Assembly: GCF_002091475.1 (NCBI RefSeq)
Contig: NZ_BCTR01000027.1
Location: 93,631 to 157,630 of the forward strand
DNA: 64,000 nucleotides
Source: Sphingomonas azotifigens NBRC 15497
Lineage (GTDB): Bacteria > Pseudomonadota > Alphaproteobacteria > Sphingomonadales > Sphingomonadaceae
Direction of reading: 5' to 3'
Both the position numbers and the translations under genes were made by a program. Below the pieces are notes generated by a model. The model saw nothing but the letters and a program-made list of their open reading frames with translations. It was not told where the DNA came from and searched no databases. The first letter of the stretch is position 1. Every line of letters begins with the position of its first letter. Below are positions 7,937 to 16,197 of this stretch, piece after piece.

Positions 7937-9075
7937 GCGGAAAGGTCGAGCCTTTTCAGATCGATGTTGCACAGGCGACGCTGGACGATCTTCGCGAGCG
8001 GCTTGCGCGAACGCGCTGGCCCGAAGGGGAGACGACAGGGGGCTGGGGCCAAGGCGTCCCGCTCGAGCGAATGCGCGCCCTGTGCGGCTACTGGCACGAT
8101 CGCTATGACTGGCGGCGGTGCGAGCGAATGCTCAACGGTCTCGGTCAGCACCGAACGGTGATCGACGGGCTCGGCATCCATTTCCTCCATATTCGCTCTC
8201 CGGTGCCGAACGCGCTGCCGATGGTGATGACCCATGGTTGGCCGGGATCGGTGCTGGAGTTCGTCAAGGCGATCGGTCCGCTCACCGACCCGGCACGGTA
8301 CGGGGGGGATCCCAAGGACGCCTTCCACCTCGTTCTGCCTTCGCTGCCCGGATACGGCTTCTCCGACAAGCCGGCCGAGCCGGGCTGGAACGCGGCACGA
8401 ACCGCGCGTGCTTGGGCCGTGTTGATGCAGCGGCTGGGATATGATCGCTGGGTCGCGCAAGGCGGGGACTGGGGTAGTATCGTCACGCGGGCGCTGGGCG
8501 CAGGCCGCGCGCCCGGCTGCGCGGGCATCCACCTCAATTTTGCGTTCGTTCCGCCCATAGCCGAGGATCTGGCGTCGCTGACGCCTGCCGAGCAGGCGAT
8601 GCTCGGCAAGGCCCAGCGCTATCAGGAAGACGGAAGCGGCTATGCGAAGCAGCAGTCCACCCGCCCCCAAACCCTTGGCTATGGGCTGAACGACAGCCCG
8701 GCGGGCCTGGCCGCCTGGATCTACGAAAAGCTGCAAGCATGGACCGACCATGACGGGGCGGTCGAGACCGTCCTCTCGGTCGACGAGATGCTGGACAACA
8801 TCATGCTCTACTGGCTGCCGGGCACCGCCACCTCATCGGCGCGGTTCTACTGGGAAAACCGGGCGCTGGACCCTTCCTCACCCAAGGTGGAACTGCCGAC
8901 CGGCATCACCCAGTTCCCCGGAGACATCTTCAACGCTTCGCGGACGTGGGTGGAGCGCGCCTTTCCGAACATCATCCATTGGCGGGAAGCGCCGAGCGGA
9001 GGCCACTTTGCAGCCTGGGAGCGCCCCGATCTCTTCGTAGCGGAGCTTCGGGACTGTTTCCGCCAACTGCGGTGA
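7933..9075 (+). CDS. Epoxide hydrolase, microsomal (EHN) type
   Basis: Alpha/beta-hydrolase of 380 residues with the N-terminal EHN region of microsomal-type epoxide hydrolases. Visible motifs are the oxyanion-hole segment HGWPG (101-105), nucleophile Asp179 in GGDWGS, and the catalytic His358 in GGHFAAWE. It would hydrolyse an epoxide to a diol in the cytoplasm, for example after P450 attack on a double bond. The start ATG 7933 lacks a strong ribosome site and overlaps a short upstream frame. The next gene begins right at its stop codon, so the two form an operon divergent from TetR. Confidence 0.93.
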   Translation: MSGKVEPFQIDVAQATLDDLRERLARTRWPEGETTGGWGQGVPLERMRALCGYWHDRYDWRRCERMLNGLGQHRTVIDGLGIHFLHIRSPVPNALPMVMTHGWPGSVLEFVKAIGPLTDPARYGGDPKDAFHLVLPSLPGYGFSDKPAEPGWNAARTARAWAVLMQRLGYDRWVAQGGDWGSIVTRALGAGRAPGCAGIHLNFAFVPPIAEDLASLTPAEQAMLGKAQRYQEDGSGYAKQQSTRPQTLGYGLNDSPAGLAAWIYEKLQAWTDHDGAVETVLSVDEMLDNIMLYWLPGTATSSARFYWENRALDPSSPKVELPTGITQFPGDIFNASRTWVERAFPNIIHWREAPSGGHFAAWERPDLFVAELRDCFRQLR

Positions 9076-9122
9076 TGAACGGCGCGGTGAATCATGACGA
9101 GAAAAGTAGCGGGAGGTCGAAC

Positions 9123-10004
9123 ATGCGAGTGCGGCAACCGGAATTCGATTTTTCCAATTCCCATGCCCATTGGGCGCCGAACTTGGAGTTCGCGCAGAGC
9201 CAGAACGGCGCATCGGTCGGAATACCGCCGCTCGAGCGGTTCCTGAACCGGGTAATGGCGAAGGCGCGCAAGGAGATAAAGGGCGACGATCCCGAATCGG
9301 TTGCGCTGCGTGCCGACGTTACAACCTTCATCCGGCAGGAATCCTGCCATTACGCCATGCACGACCGCATGAACGAAATGCTGGTGCGCGATGGCTATGA
9401 TCGGGTGCCGGAGCTCGAGCGCGAAATCGAGGCGCATTATGCGCGCCTGTTCGAGACCAAGTCGCTTGCGTTCCTCACCGCCTATTGCGAAGGGTTCGAG
9501 ACCCTTGGTCCTGCTTCGGCAATGGCATGGTGCGGCGACAGCCTCGACGCGTATCTCAAGGATTCCGATCCGAATATCGAGACGATGTGGCGTTGGCACC
9601 TATTGGAGGAATATGAGCACCGCCATGTCTGTTACGATGTTTTTAAACGCATCCACGGCGGGTACTTCCTGAGAATATACGCTTTCTTCTATCAGTTATA
9701 TTTCTTCAGTAAATATGCGGGCAAAGTGAAGAACTATCTGCTGGAAGTCGATCGCGCAAAAATGAATGCGGCCGAACGCAAGGAGTCCAAGAAGCGGGAG
9801 AAGATGGTCGCGAAGATGATGATGAAAAACATCCTGTACAATCTTCTGCAGGTGCTTTCGCCCTCCTATCGCCCGCATGTGCTGCCGATCCCGAAGATAT
9901 GGCAGCAGTTGGAAAGCGACATTGATGCGCATTGGATCAAGCCGCAGCAGAAGGCCGCGCCGAACCAGGACCTTACCGCATCGCCCGCAGGACACCCCGC
10001 CTGA
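9123..10004 (+). CDS. PF10118-type predicted metal-dependent hydrolase
   Basis: Protein of 293 residues of the COG3687/PF10118 group, helical and rich in conserved His/Glu. Examples are FIRQESCHYAMHD near residue 68 and HLLEEYEHRHVCYDVF near 160, a pattern like di-iron or metal-binding helices. The biochemical activity of this family is not established. Start ATG 9123 is favoured by GGGAGG six bases upstream. An alternative ATG at 9075 overlaps the stop of the epoxide hydrolase. The lysine-rich segment KESKKREKMVAKMMMKN near residue 225 and lower-GC codons around 9640-9730 stand out from the neighbours. Confidence 0.8.
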   Translation: MRVRQPEFDFSNSHAHWAPNLEFAQSQNGASVGIPPLERFLNRVMAKARKEIKGDDPESVALRADVTTFIRQESCHYAMHDRMNEMLVRDGYDRVPELEREIEAHYARLFETKSLAFLTAYCEGFETLGPASAMAWCGDSLDAYLKDSDPNIETMWRWHLLEEYEHRHVCYDVFKRIHGGYFLRIYAFFYQLYFFSKYAGKVKNYLLEVDRAKMNAAERKESKKREKMVAKMMMKNILYNLLQVLSPSYRPHVLPIPKIWQQLESDIDAHWIKPQQKAAPNQDLTASPAGHPA

Positions 10005-10016
10005 GCAAGGGCGCGA

Positions 10017-10038
10017 TCGAGCGACCGATTCCGCTCGA
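10017..10038. terminator. Hairpin between convergent genes
   Basis: Perfect 7-bp inverted repeat TCGAGCG/CGCTCGA with an 8-nt loop, between the PF10118 gene (ends 10004) and the TetR gene (ends 10061, opposite strand). No T-run follows, so use as a terminator is only plausible. Confidence 0.45.
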
Positions 10039-10060
10039 CGGAAGCGACTTACCTTTTGCC

Positions 10061-10660
10061 TTATCGTTTCCGGTGCAAACCGTCGAAGAACAGGTGGGCA
10101 AAGATCTCGCCGATGGCGTCGGTCGACGATCGCCCCGGCTCGAACCATTCACCGACGAACGTGATGGCACCGATGATCGCCATGCAGGTCATCGCTTCGG
10201 GAATGGCAGAGTCGATCTCGCCGGCGGCCTTGCCTTCCTGGATCAGGTCGCGCCAAAACTTGTTGTAGGCTTGGCGTCGGCGAACCTGCTCGGAATATTC
10301 CGGTTCCTGAAGGTAGGAAAGTGTTTTCGCCGAGGCGACGGCCATGTCGCCGGCATCGGCCACGGTCTTCACGGCCGCCCGAACGGCAGCGTGGAATTTT
10401 TCCCGGACGGAGGTGCCGGGGGGCAGCGAGTCCACCGCTTCGCGCAGGCACTTGATGGTCGCATCGATATTGTCGTTGAGAATAGCCGCGAGAAGCGCTT
10501 CCTTGGACTCGTAATAATAATAGAGGCTGCCGGATTTCATCCCTACCGCGGCGGCGATGTCGCGCATCGACGTAGTCTTGTAGCCATTGGTGCGGAACAG
10601 CTCTGACGTCACCGACAACACACGTTCGCGTGTCAACTCGCTCTTCTTCGGCTTTGCCAT
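10061..10660 (-). CDS. TetR family transcriptional regulator
   Basis: TetR/AcrR-type regulator of 199 residues. The helix-turn-helix is at about residues 8-58 (TSMRDIAAAVGMKSGSLYYY), and the C-terminal ligand domain has the length and acidic/aromatic pattern (FVGEWFEPG) of regulators such as KstR2 that sense acyl-CoA intermediates. That likeness is an impression, not a proven orthology. It is a candidate for recognising the shared palindrome. It is convergent with the PF10118 gene and stands alone. The 124-bp gap upstream (10661-10784) shows no copy of the palindrome and no other feature I can support. Confidence 0.92.
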   Translation of the reverse strand: MAKPKKSELTRERVLSVTSELFRTNGYKTTSMRDIAAAVGMKSGSLYYYYESKEALLAAILNDNIDATIKCLREAVDSLPPGTSVREKFHAAVRAAVKTVADAGDMAVASAKTLSYLQEPEYSEQVRRRQAYNKFWRDLIQEGKAAGEIDSAIPEAMTCMAIIGAITFVGEWFEPGRSSTDAIGEIFAHLFFDGLHRKR

Positions 10661-10784
10661 ATCAGTAGCTTTTCATCTCCGTCTTGGCCGTGCGCAGGCA
10701 CATTCGTGTTGCCATACAGGACGGGCCGAACCAAGGAAAGAGACGTTCGCTCCCAAGGACGACACATGGTCCCGGCGATCGCAG

Positions 10785-11720
10785 CTAGGCGACCGACGGG
10801 GTGTCCTTCACGAGACGATGCAAAAGGCTCTTCAGCGCCTGTACTTCGGTGGGCTCGATGCGCTCGAGCAACGTTTCCTCCGCGTCCTTGCCGATCGACA
10901 GCAGCTCGAGCATCAGCGCAAGTCCGTTCGCCGTCAGTTGCATGCGCATCGCCGCGCCATCGCCTTCGGCTGGCTCGACAAGACCTCGATTCTTCAACTT
11001 CAGCGCTTCCGCGGGGGTGAACGACCGGTCGTAGAACCGGCCGAGTTCCGCGATTTCTAGCATCGAGAGGTCCTTCGCAGCCAGTGCCGAAAGTGCGAAA
11101 TACTCGTCCAGTCCGATCGCCCGTTGCTGCATCGCCTTCTTGATCGGTTCGAACAGCGCATATTGCACGCGCGGCAGCAGGAAGCCGAGAAACGATCGCG
11201 AAAAGGCAGCGGATTCCGCCTCATCCGCAGCGCGATGCGGGGCCAGTGCCGAGTATTTGCCGCTATGGAAGACGAGGGGCGCGGCATCCAGATGATCGAA
11301 TTCGATCACTTCGCCCACGATGATGTCGTGATCACCGCCTTCGTATCGATAGGCCGTGCGGCACTTGAAGCGCGCAGCGCAGTCTTTCAGGAGCGGGATG
11401 TTGCCCGGCCCGCGCTCCACGGTGAGACCGGCGAACTTGTCGGTACCGCGTTTGGCGAAGCGATCGGAAAGCGCCTTTTGCTGGGTGGCGAGGATGTGGA
11501 CGGCAAAATGCTCGGCCGCAGCGAAGGCAGGGCGGCTCATTGCGTTCTTACCGACACTCCACAGGATCATCGGCGGGTCCAGCGAGACCGAGTTGAAGCT
11601 GTTCGCGGTCATACCGACGTCTTCGCCCTCCAGGCCGACGGTCGTCACGATCGTAACGCCCGTCGCGAACGAGCCGAGGGCGTTCCGGAAATGCGATGGG
11701 TCGAAAGTCTGTCCGGTCAT
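10785..11720 (-). CDS. Flavin reductase fused to a MarR-like domain
   Basis: Two-domain protein of 311 residues. Residues 1 to about 165 are a flavin-reductase (FMN-binding split-barrel) domain: NALGSFATGVTIVTT, GMTANSFNSVSLDPPMILW and HDIIVGEVIEF. About residues 190-311 form a winged-helix MarR-like domain (LSALAAKDLSMLEIAELGRF, LKNRGLVEPAEGDGAAMR, LTANGLALM). The reductase C1 of Acinetobacter 4-hydroxyphenylacetate hydroxylase has this same layout, and its MarR-like part gates activity by substrate. By analogy this enzyme may supply reduced flavin to a monooxygenase only when an aromatic-like effector binds. No obvious oxygenase partner is in the window. ATG 11720 has GGGGAGG upstream and is preferred to 11762. 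Confidence 0.88.
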   Translation of the reverse strand: MTGQTFDPSHFRNALGSFATGVTIVTTVGLEGEDVGMTANSFNSVSLDPPMILWSVGKNAMSRPAFAAAEHFAVHILATQQKALSDRFAKRGTDKFAGLTVERGPGNIPLLKDCAARFKCRTAYRYEGGDHDIIVGEVIEFDHLDAAPLVFHSGKYSALAPHRAADEAESAAFSRSFLGFLLPRVQYALFEPIKKAMQQRAIGLDEYFALSALAAKDLSMLEIAELGRFYDRSFTPAEALKLKNRGLVEPAEGDGAAMRMQLTANGLALMLELLSIGKDAEETLLERIEPTEVQALKSLLHRLVKDTPSVA

Positions 11721-11775
11721 CAATGCCTCCCCGATATTCTGGCTGCTTGCGTCGCCCGCCATCGCCCCGAGCGCG

Positions 11776-12672
11776 CTATTCCTGGCGATAGTCGACCATG
11801 CCGTCGCCGAAGGCGGCGTCGCGTCGGCGAACCGCTTCCTTCAGCCCCAGGGCCTCGATGGAGCGACGGAACTGCATACGGCCTTCCGACAGATGCCCGC
11901 GTGCGTCGATTTCGCTGGCCAGGCGCTGCAGCGTCTTGGCGCCCATCAGTTCCAGCCCGAGATTGACCACACGCTTGTTGCACGCGAGCAGATCCGGTGC
12001 GGTCGCGGCGATCCGCGCGGCCAGGGCTTCGACATGCGCGTCGAGCTTGGCGGGGGCAACGGATTCCAGCGCCAGGCCCAGCCGGGCGGCGTCCCTTCCG
12101 CGGAGCAGGTCGCCGGTAAGCAGCATGCGCTTCGCCCATTGCGGACCCATATGGTACAACCACATGTGCGAAGGCGGCGAGCCCTGCGCCCTCACCGGCG
12201 GATAGCCGATCCTCGCGTCGCTCGCCACGATCACCAGATCCGCCAGCAGGGCGATGTCGGTGCCGTTCGCGATGCAGTTTCCCTGTACCTTGGCGATGAC
12301 CGGCTTGTGCATGTCGAACAGGACGAGCCGCAGTTCGTTCATCCTGCCCAACTGCCACATATCGTCATCGATCGTGGCGGTTTGACTGCGATATTCGCCG
12401 GTCACGCCGTGGGCGGCGTCCTGCTGTTCCTTCACCGGACTGGGTTGCCCACCGGTCAGGTCCCAGCCCGCGCAGAAGTCACGGCCGGCACCCCCGAGGA
12501 CAATGCAATGCACGCTGGTGAGATCGTCCGCCTCGAGAAGGGCGTCGCGCAGTTCCTGCAAGCTCTGCCAGTTCAGCGCATTCCGCTTTTCCGGTCGGTT
12601 CAGGGTGATCCAGGCGACATGGTCGCGAACCTCGAAACGCAGCTGCTCGGTCGATTTGAGCCATTTGCCCAT
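11776..12672 (-). CDS. Crotonase-family protein with altered active site
   Basis: Enoyl-CoA hydratase/isomerase fold, 298 residues. The first oxyanion-hole segment (GAGRDFCAGWDL, about 61-72) is present. At the two positions of the catalytic glutamates of rat mitochondrial hydratase (Glu144/Glu164) it has Asp139 (GNCIANGTDIAL) and Pro159 (IGYPPVRAQG). It is therefore unlikely to be a plain hydratase and may be a hydrolase, isomerase or C-C cleaving crotonase. It sits in the operon 17418 to 10785, directly before the flavin reductase. Longer than usual (298 against about 260) owing to an insertion near residues 75-105. Confidence 0.88.
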   Translation of the reverse strand: MGKWLKSTEQLRFEVRDHVAWITLNRPEKRNALNWQSLQELRDALLEADDLTSVHCIVLGGAGRDFCAGWDLTGGQPSPVKEQQDAAHGVTGEYRSQTATIDDDMWQLGRMNELRLVLFDMHKPVIAKVQGNCIANGTDIALLADLVIVASDARIGYPPVRAQGSPPSHMWLYHMGPQWAKRMLLTGDLLRGRDAARLGLALESVAPAKLDAHVEALAARIAATAPDLLACNKRVVNLGLELMGAKTLQRLASEIDARGHLSEGRMQFRRSIEALGLKEAVRRRDAAFGDGMVDYRQE

Positions 12673-12690
12673 GGCACATCCTCTCAGGGT

Positions 12691-13005
12691 TCAGCGGATC
12701 GGCGACCAGGCGGTCGGCATCAGCAAGCGGTTGCGCTGGCGCACCGGGGAGGGGCAGCGCGCGGCGAATGCACGCCATTCCGGATCGGCCCACAGCGCCT
12801 GTCGTCGAACCGCGCGGTCGTTAAGGTCCTCGAAGCCCCAGAGATGGACGATTTCGTTGAGGTCCGGCCCAATCTCGGTACGGAAATAGCCCAGCAGATT
12901 GCCCAGCACGCGCTTGGCGATATGCACGCCTTCCTTCTCGTAGATGGCCAGAAACGGCCCGATATCGGCAGGCGCGAAGCTGTAATTGCGTTCCTCGACG
13001 ATCAT
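12691..13005 (-). CDS. NIPSNAP family protein
   Basis: Small ferredoxin-like-fold protein of 104 residues. The start MIVEERNYSFAPADIGPFL, the middle GNLLGYFRTEIGPDLNEIVHLWGFEDLNDR and the end WRAFAARCPSPVRQRNRLL follow the NIPSNAP pattern. The biochemical function of the family is not settled; bacterial members often accompany catabolic operons. ATG 13005 has AAGGA upstream and almost touches the stop of the preceding crotonase gene, so it is part of the 17418 to 10785 operon. Confidence 0.85.
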   Translation of the reverse strand: MIVEERNYSFAPADIGPFLAIYEKEGVHIAKRVLGNLLGYFRTEIGPDLNEIVHLWGFEDLNDRAVRRQALWADPEWRAFAARCPSPVRQRNRLLMPTAWSPIR

Positions 13006-13006
13006 C

Positions 13007-13840
13007 TCACATTCCTTTGAACGTGGCGGGGCGCTTTTCCTGAAACGCCTTGATCGCTTCCTTCGAATCCTCGGTCTGGAAGCAGCGCACCATGCTCGCG
13101 GCCTCCTGCTCGAAGTAGCGATCCATATCGATGTCTTCTGCAGCGATCAGGTTTTTCTTGATGTAGCGCATCGCGATCGGCGGTCCGCTGGCGAGTCTGC
13201 GCGCGAAGGCCATGGTCTCCTCCAGCAGGCGGTCGTCGCCGAAGACCTTGCTGACCAGACCGATGCGCAGCGCTTCGTCCGCATACACTTTGTCCGACAG
13301 CATCAGGATCTCGCGCGCTTTGGTCGGGCCGACGAGCTGATGCAGATAATAGGCGCAGCCAAGGTCGCCCGACGCGCCGATCTTGCTGAAGGCGCTGGTG
13401 AAGAAGGCGGATTCCGACGCGAAGCGGAAGTCGCAGGCGATCGCCATCGACAGGCCTGCGCCGGCCGCCGGGCCTCGCACCATGGCGATGGTCGGCTTGC
13501 CCATCATGTGCAGCAGCGTCGCGATCTCGCTATTGGCCTTGATCCGCAGGTGCCGCTGTTCGGCTCCCTGCATGATGGGATCGCCTGCCCATTTGGCCGA
13601 TACCTTGTCACGCGGATCGAGGATTCCGAGTTTGCTGACGTCGGCGCCGGCGCAAAATGCGTCCCCAACCCCCGTCAGTATCACTACCCGGATCCCGGGG
13701 TCGTTTGCTGCGTCGCGCAGTTCCGCCATCAGCTCCGCGCCCATCGGCTGGCTCAGCGCGTTGCGCATGGCCGGGTTGTTGAGCCGGATCGTCAGAATGC
13801 CATCTTCCAGATCGGTGAGGACAGGGGTCGTCATGTGCAT
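13007..13840 (-). CDS. PaaG-like crotonase (probable enoyl-CoA isomerase)
   Basis: Crotonase of 277 residues with the oxyanion segment FCAGADVSKL (about 62-71). The hydratase glutamate positions are Ser131 (GAGLSMAIACD) and Phe151 (TSAFSKIG). The AFSKIG pattern is characteristic of PaaG-type proteins, which isomerise double bonds or epoxide-derived intermediates rather than hydrate. Conserved Asp137 after the GAG helix is kept. Start ATG 13840 or ATG 13834; neither has a perfect ribosome site. Member of the six-gene operon under operator copy 4. Behind it (13841-14000) are 160 bases without a gene. Confidence 0.88.
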   Translation of the reverse strand: MHMTTPVLTDLEDGILTIRLNNPAMRNALSQPMGAELMAELRDAANDPGIRVVILTGVGDAFCAGADVSKLGILDPRDKVSAKWAGDPIMQGAEQRHLRIKANSEIATLLHMMGKPTIAMVRGPAAGAGLSMAIACDFRFASESAFFTSAFSKIGASGDLGCAYYLHQLVGPTKAREILMLSDKVYADEALRIGLVSKVFGDDRLLEETMAFARRLASGPPIAMRYIKKNLIAAEDIDMDRYFEQEAASMVRCFQTEDSKEAIKAFQEKRPATFKGM

Positions 13841-14000
13841 CGTCCCATGGGCGTCGCGAGCGTACGCACGATCCGTGCGGTTCCTACCGACGACGATTCA
13901 GCTTCTCGCATCGCCCAGCGGCTGCAGCAGGCCCGCTGCGCACGGTGCGCAACCACCGCGGCGCGAGTTGGCGCGGCACCAGACCGTGTGGGCCGGGCGG

Positions 14001-16172
14001 TCAATAGAAGCGCTCCCCGCTGGCGGCCATCTCGCGGAGCATCCGTCCGGGGCGGAACCGCTCTCCGTACAGATCCGCCAGCCGGTCGCACTGTGCGACG
14101 AAGGCGGCAACGCCGACCTGATCGATAAGCGAGAGGGGACCGCCCGTCCAAAGCGGAAAGCTGAATCCCAAGGTCGCGCCGACATCCGCTTCGCGCGGAT
14201 CGGCAAGCACACCTTCTTCGAGGCACTTGGCCGCCTCGAGTGCCATTCGGTAGAGAATGCGGTTCTTGAGGTCGGTCTTGACGCGCTCGTCGAATGCGTC
14301 GGTCAGCGTGGGTTTGGCGATGTCGGCGAGCCCCGGCCAGAGCGACTTGGTCTTGCCGTCCTCCGCATAATCGAAAAAGCCCTTGCCATTACGGCGACCG
14401 TGGCGTCCGTGCTCGACGACCAGCTTGTGCAAGATGGCATCCGCCGCACTCGGCACATAGGCGTCGCCAAGATCGCGTCTGGTCTGCTGGAGTACATGAT
14501 AGGGCAGTTCCAGGCCGATCGCATCCGGGAGCGACAGCGGCCCCACCGGCATTCCCGTCATCTGCCCGATATTCTCCACGATCGCAGGCGCGATGCCTTC
14601 GGCGAGCATCTCGCAGGGCTCTTCGAGATACATGGAGATCGTTCTGGAGGTGTAGAAGCCGCGCGAATCCTTGACGACGATCGGCGTCTTGCGGATCGCC
14701 GCGACATAGTCGAACGCAGCGGCGAGGGTCGCGTCGTTCGTCCGCTCGCCCCGAATGATTTCGACCAGTTCCATCCGCTCCACGGGGGAAAAGAAGTGCA
14801 GGCCGATGAAGCTCTCCGGCCGGGCGGACGCTGCGGCAAGGCCGGTGATCGGCAGGGTCGAGGTGTTCGAGGCCAGGACGGCACCTGGCGCCAGCTTCGC
14901 TTCGGCGCGCCGCGTCACCTCCGCTTTCACCGCACGGTCTTCGAACACCGCTTCGATGACGATGTCCGCGTCGGCGACGCGGTCGTAGTCGGTGGTAGCG
15001 GTGATCCTGGCGAGGATCGCGTCAGCCGCGTCCGGCGAGGACCGGCCGCGGGCAATGGCCTTTTCGAGTGCGGCGCGAACATGGGCCTTGCCCTTGTCCG
15101 CGGCCTCCTGGGTGATGTCGATCAACAAGGTCTCGATGCCGGCGGCAGCCTGGGCATGGGCGATACCGCTTCCCATCAGGCCTGCGCCGATCACGACGGC
15201 TTTGTGGAACCTGCGAACCGGGATGCCGAGCGGGCGGTTGGCGCCGTTCCTGATCTCGCGCGGCGACACGACCTTGGTACGTAGGATGGAGCGCGCCTGG
15301 GGCGACCGTGCCGCCTTGATGAACTCCCGCATCTCGATCCTCAGGCCGGCGTCGAACGGAAGTTGCGTCCCTTCGTAGACCGCCGTCAGGATATGCCCCT
15401 GCGCGGGATAGTTGCCGTGATATCGCTGGCGCGACAGCGCCGCCGCAACGGCGATGGCTTCGCTGTTGGCCTGCACATAAGGTCCGCCGCCGGGGACGGC
15501 ATAGCCCTTCTTGTCCCAGGGCTGCACCGGATCGCCATGCTCGCGCACCCAGTTCCGGGCGGCCTCGACGGTCTCGCCGAGCGGGACCAGGGCGTGGACA
15601 AGGCCGATCTTCACCGCTTCGGCCGCACCGATGATCTTGCTTTCGAGAAGTAGCGGCAGCGCCGCCCGGATGCCGACGATGCGCGGCAGCCGCTGGGTTC
15701 CGCCACCGGCTGGCAGCAGGCCCAGGCTCGCTTCGATCAGTCCAATCTTCGCCTCGGGCCCGTCGCTGGCTACCCGGTAATGGCAGGCGGTCACGAGTTC
15801 CGCCCCACCGCCCAGCGCCGTCCCCTCGATGGCGCACGCAACCGGCTTGCCGCAGGTCTCGAGGCTACGGAACAGCGCCTGCGCTTCGGTCAGCCGCGCC
15901 ACGTCGCGGGTGAGGGTTTCGGCTTCGGTACCGGGCTCGGGCGGTCCGGCGAAGGTTTCGAGGTGCATGAAGTCGCCGCCCGCGCAAAACGTCCCGGCTT
16001 TGGCGGACGCCAGCACCACGCCTCTGATGGCCGCATCGGCCTTGATGCGCGCGACAAGGGCCGCGAACTCTTCGAGCGTCTCGGCGTCCAGCGTATTGAT
16101 CCGGCGATCCGCCATGTCGAACGTGATCAGCGCGATGCCGTCGGAATCGATCTCGATCTTCCAATGTTTCAT
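14001..16172 (-). CDS. Bifunctional enoyl-CoA hydratase / 3-hydroxyacyl-CoA dehydrogenase (FadB-like)
   Basis: Multifunctional beta-oxidation protein of 723 residues. The N-terminal crotonase domain (about 1-200) retains both catalytic glutamates, Glu125 (GGGAEL) and Glu147 (GLIEASLG). A linker is followed by the NAD-binding domain (GAGLMGSG at 329-336) and the dehydrogenase C-terminal domains, with catalytic His459 in LHFFSPVERMELV. It would hydrate an enoyl-CoA and oxidise the hydroxyacyl-CoA with NAD+. The start is ATG 16172, which follows the thiolase stop by about 25 bp. A complete and canonical enzyme, unlike the stand-alone crotonases around it. Confidence 0.94.
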   Translation of the reverse strand: MKHWKIEIDSDGIALITFDMADRRINTLDAETLEEFAALVARIKADAAIRGVVLASAKAGTFCAGGDFMHLETFAGPPEPGTEAETLTRDVARLTEAQALFRSLETCGKPVACAIEGTALGGGAELVTACHYRVASDGPEAKIGLIEASLGLLPAGGGTQRLPRIVGIRAALPLLLESKIIGAAEAVKIGLVHALVPLGETVEAARNWVREHGDPVQPWDKKGYAVPGGGPYVQANSEAIAVAAALSRQRYHGNYPAQGHILTAVYEGTQLPFDAGLRIEMREFIKAARSPQARSILRTKVVSPREIRNGANRPLGIPVRRFHKAVVIGAGLMGSGIAHAQAAAGIETLLIDITQEAADKGKAHVRAALEKAIARGRSSPDAADAILARITATTDYDRVADADIVIEAVFEDRAVKAEVTRRAEAKLAPGAVLASNTSTLPITGLAAASARPESFIGLHFFSPVERMELVEIIRGERTNDATLAAAFDYVAAIRKTPIVVKDSRGFYTSRTISMYLEEPCEMLAEGIAPAIVENIGQMTGMPVGPLSLPDAIGLELPYHVLQQTRRDLGDAYVPSAADAILHKLVVEHGRHGRRNGKGFFDYAEDGKTKSLWPGLADIAKPTLTDAFDERVKTDLKNRILYRMALEAAKCLEEGVLADPREADVGATLGFSFPLWTGGPLSLIDQVGVAAFVAQCDRLADLYGERFRPGRMLREMAASGERFY

Positions 16173-16197
16173 GCGGTGTTCCAGTTCTGGATAGCGA

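Noticed and set aside
13383..15284. Long plus-strand open frame opposite the crotonase and FadB-like genes
   Set aside because: Runs across two convincing minus-strand genes with full motifs; its own translation has no recognisable family.
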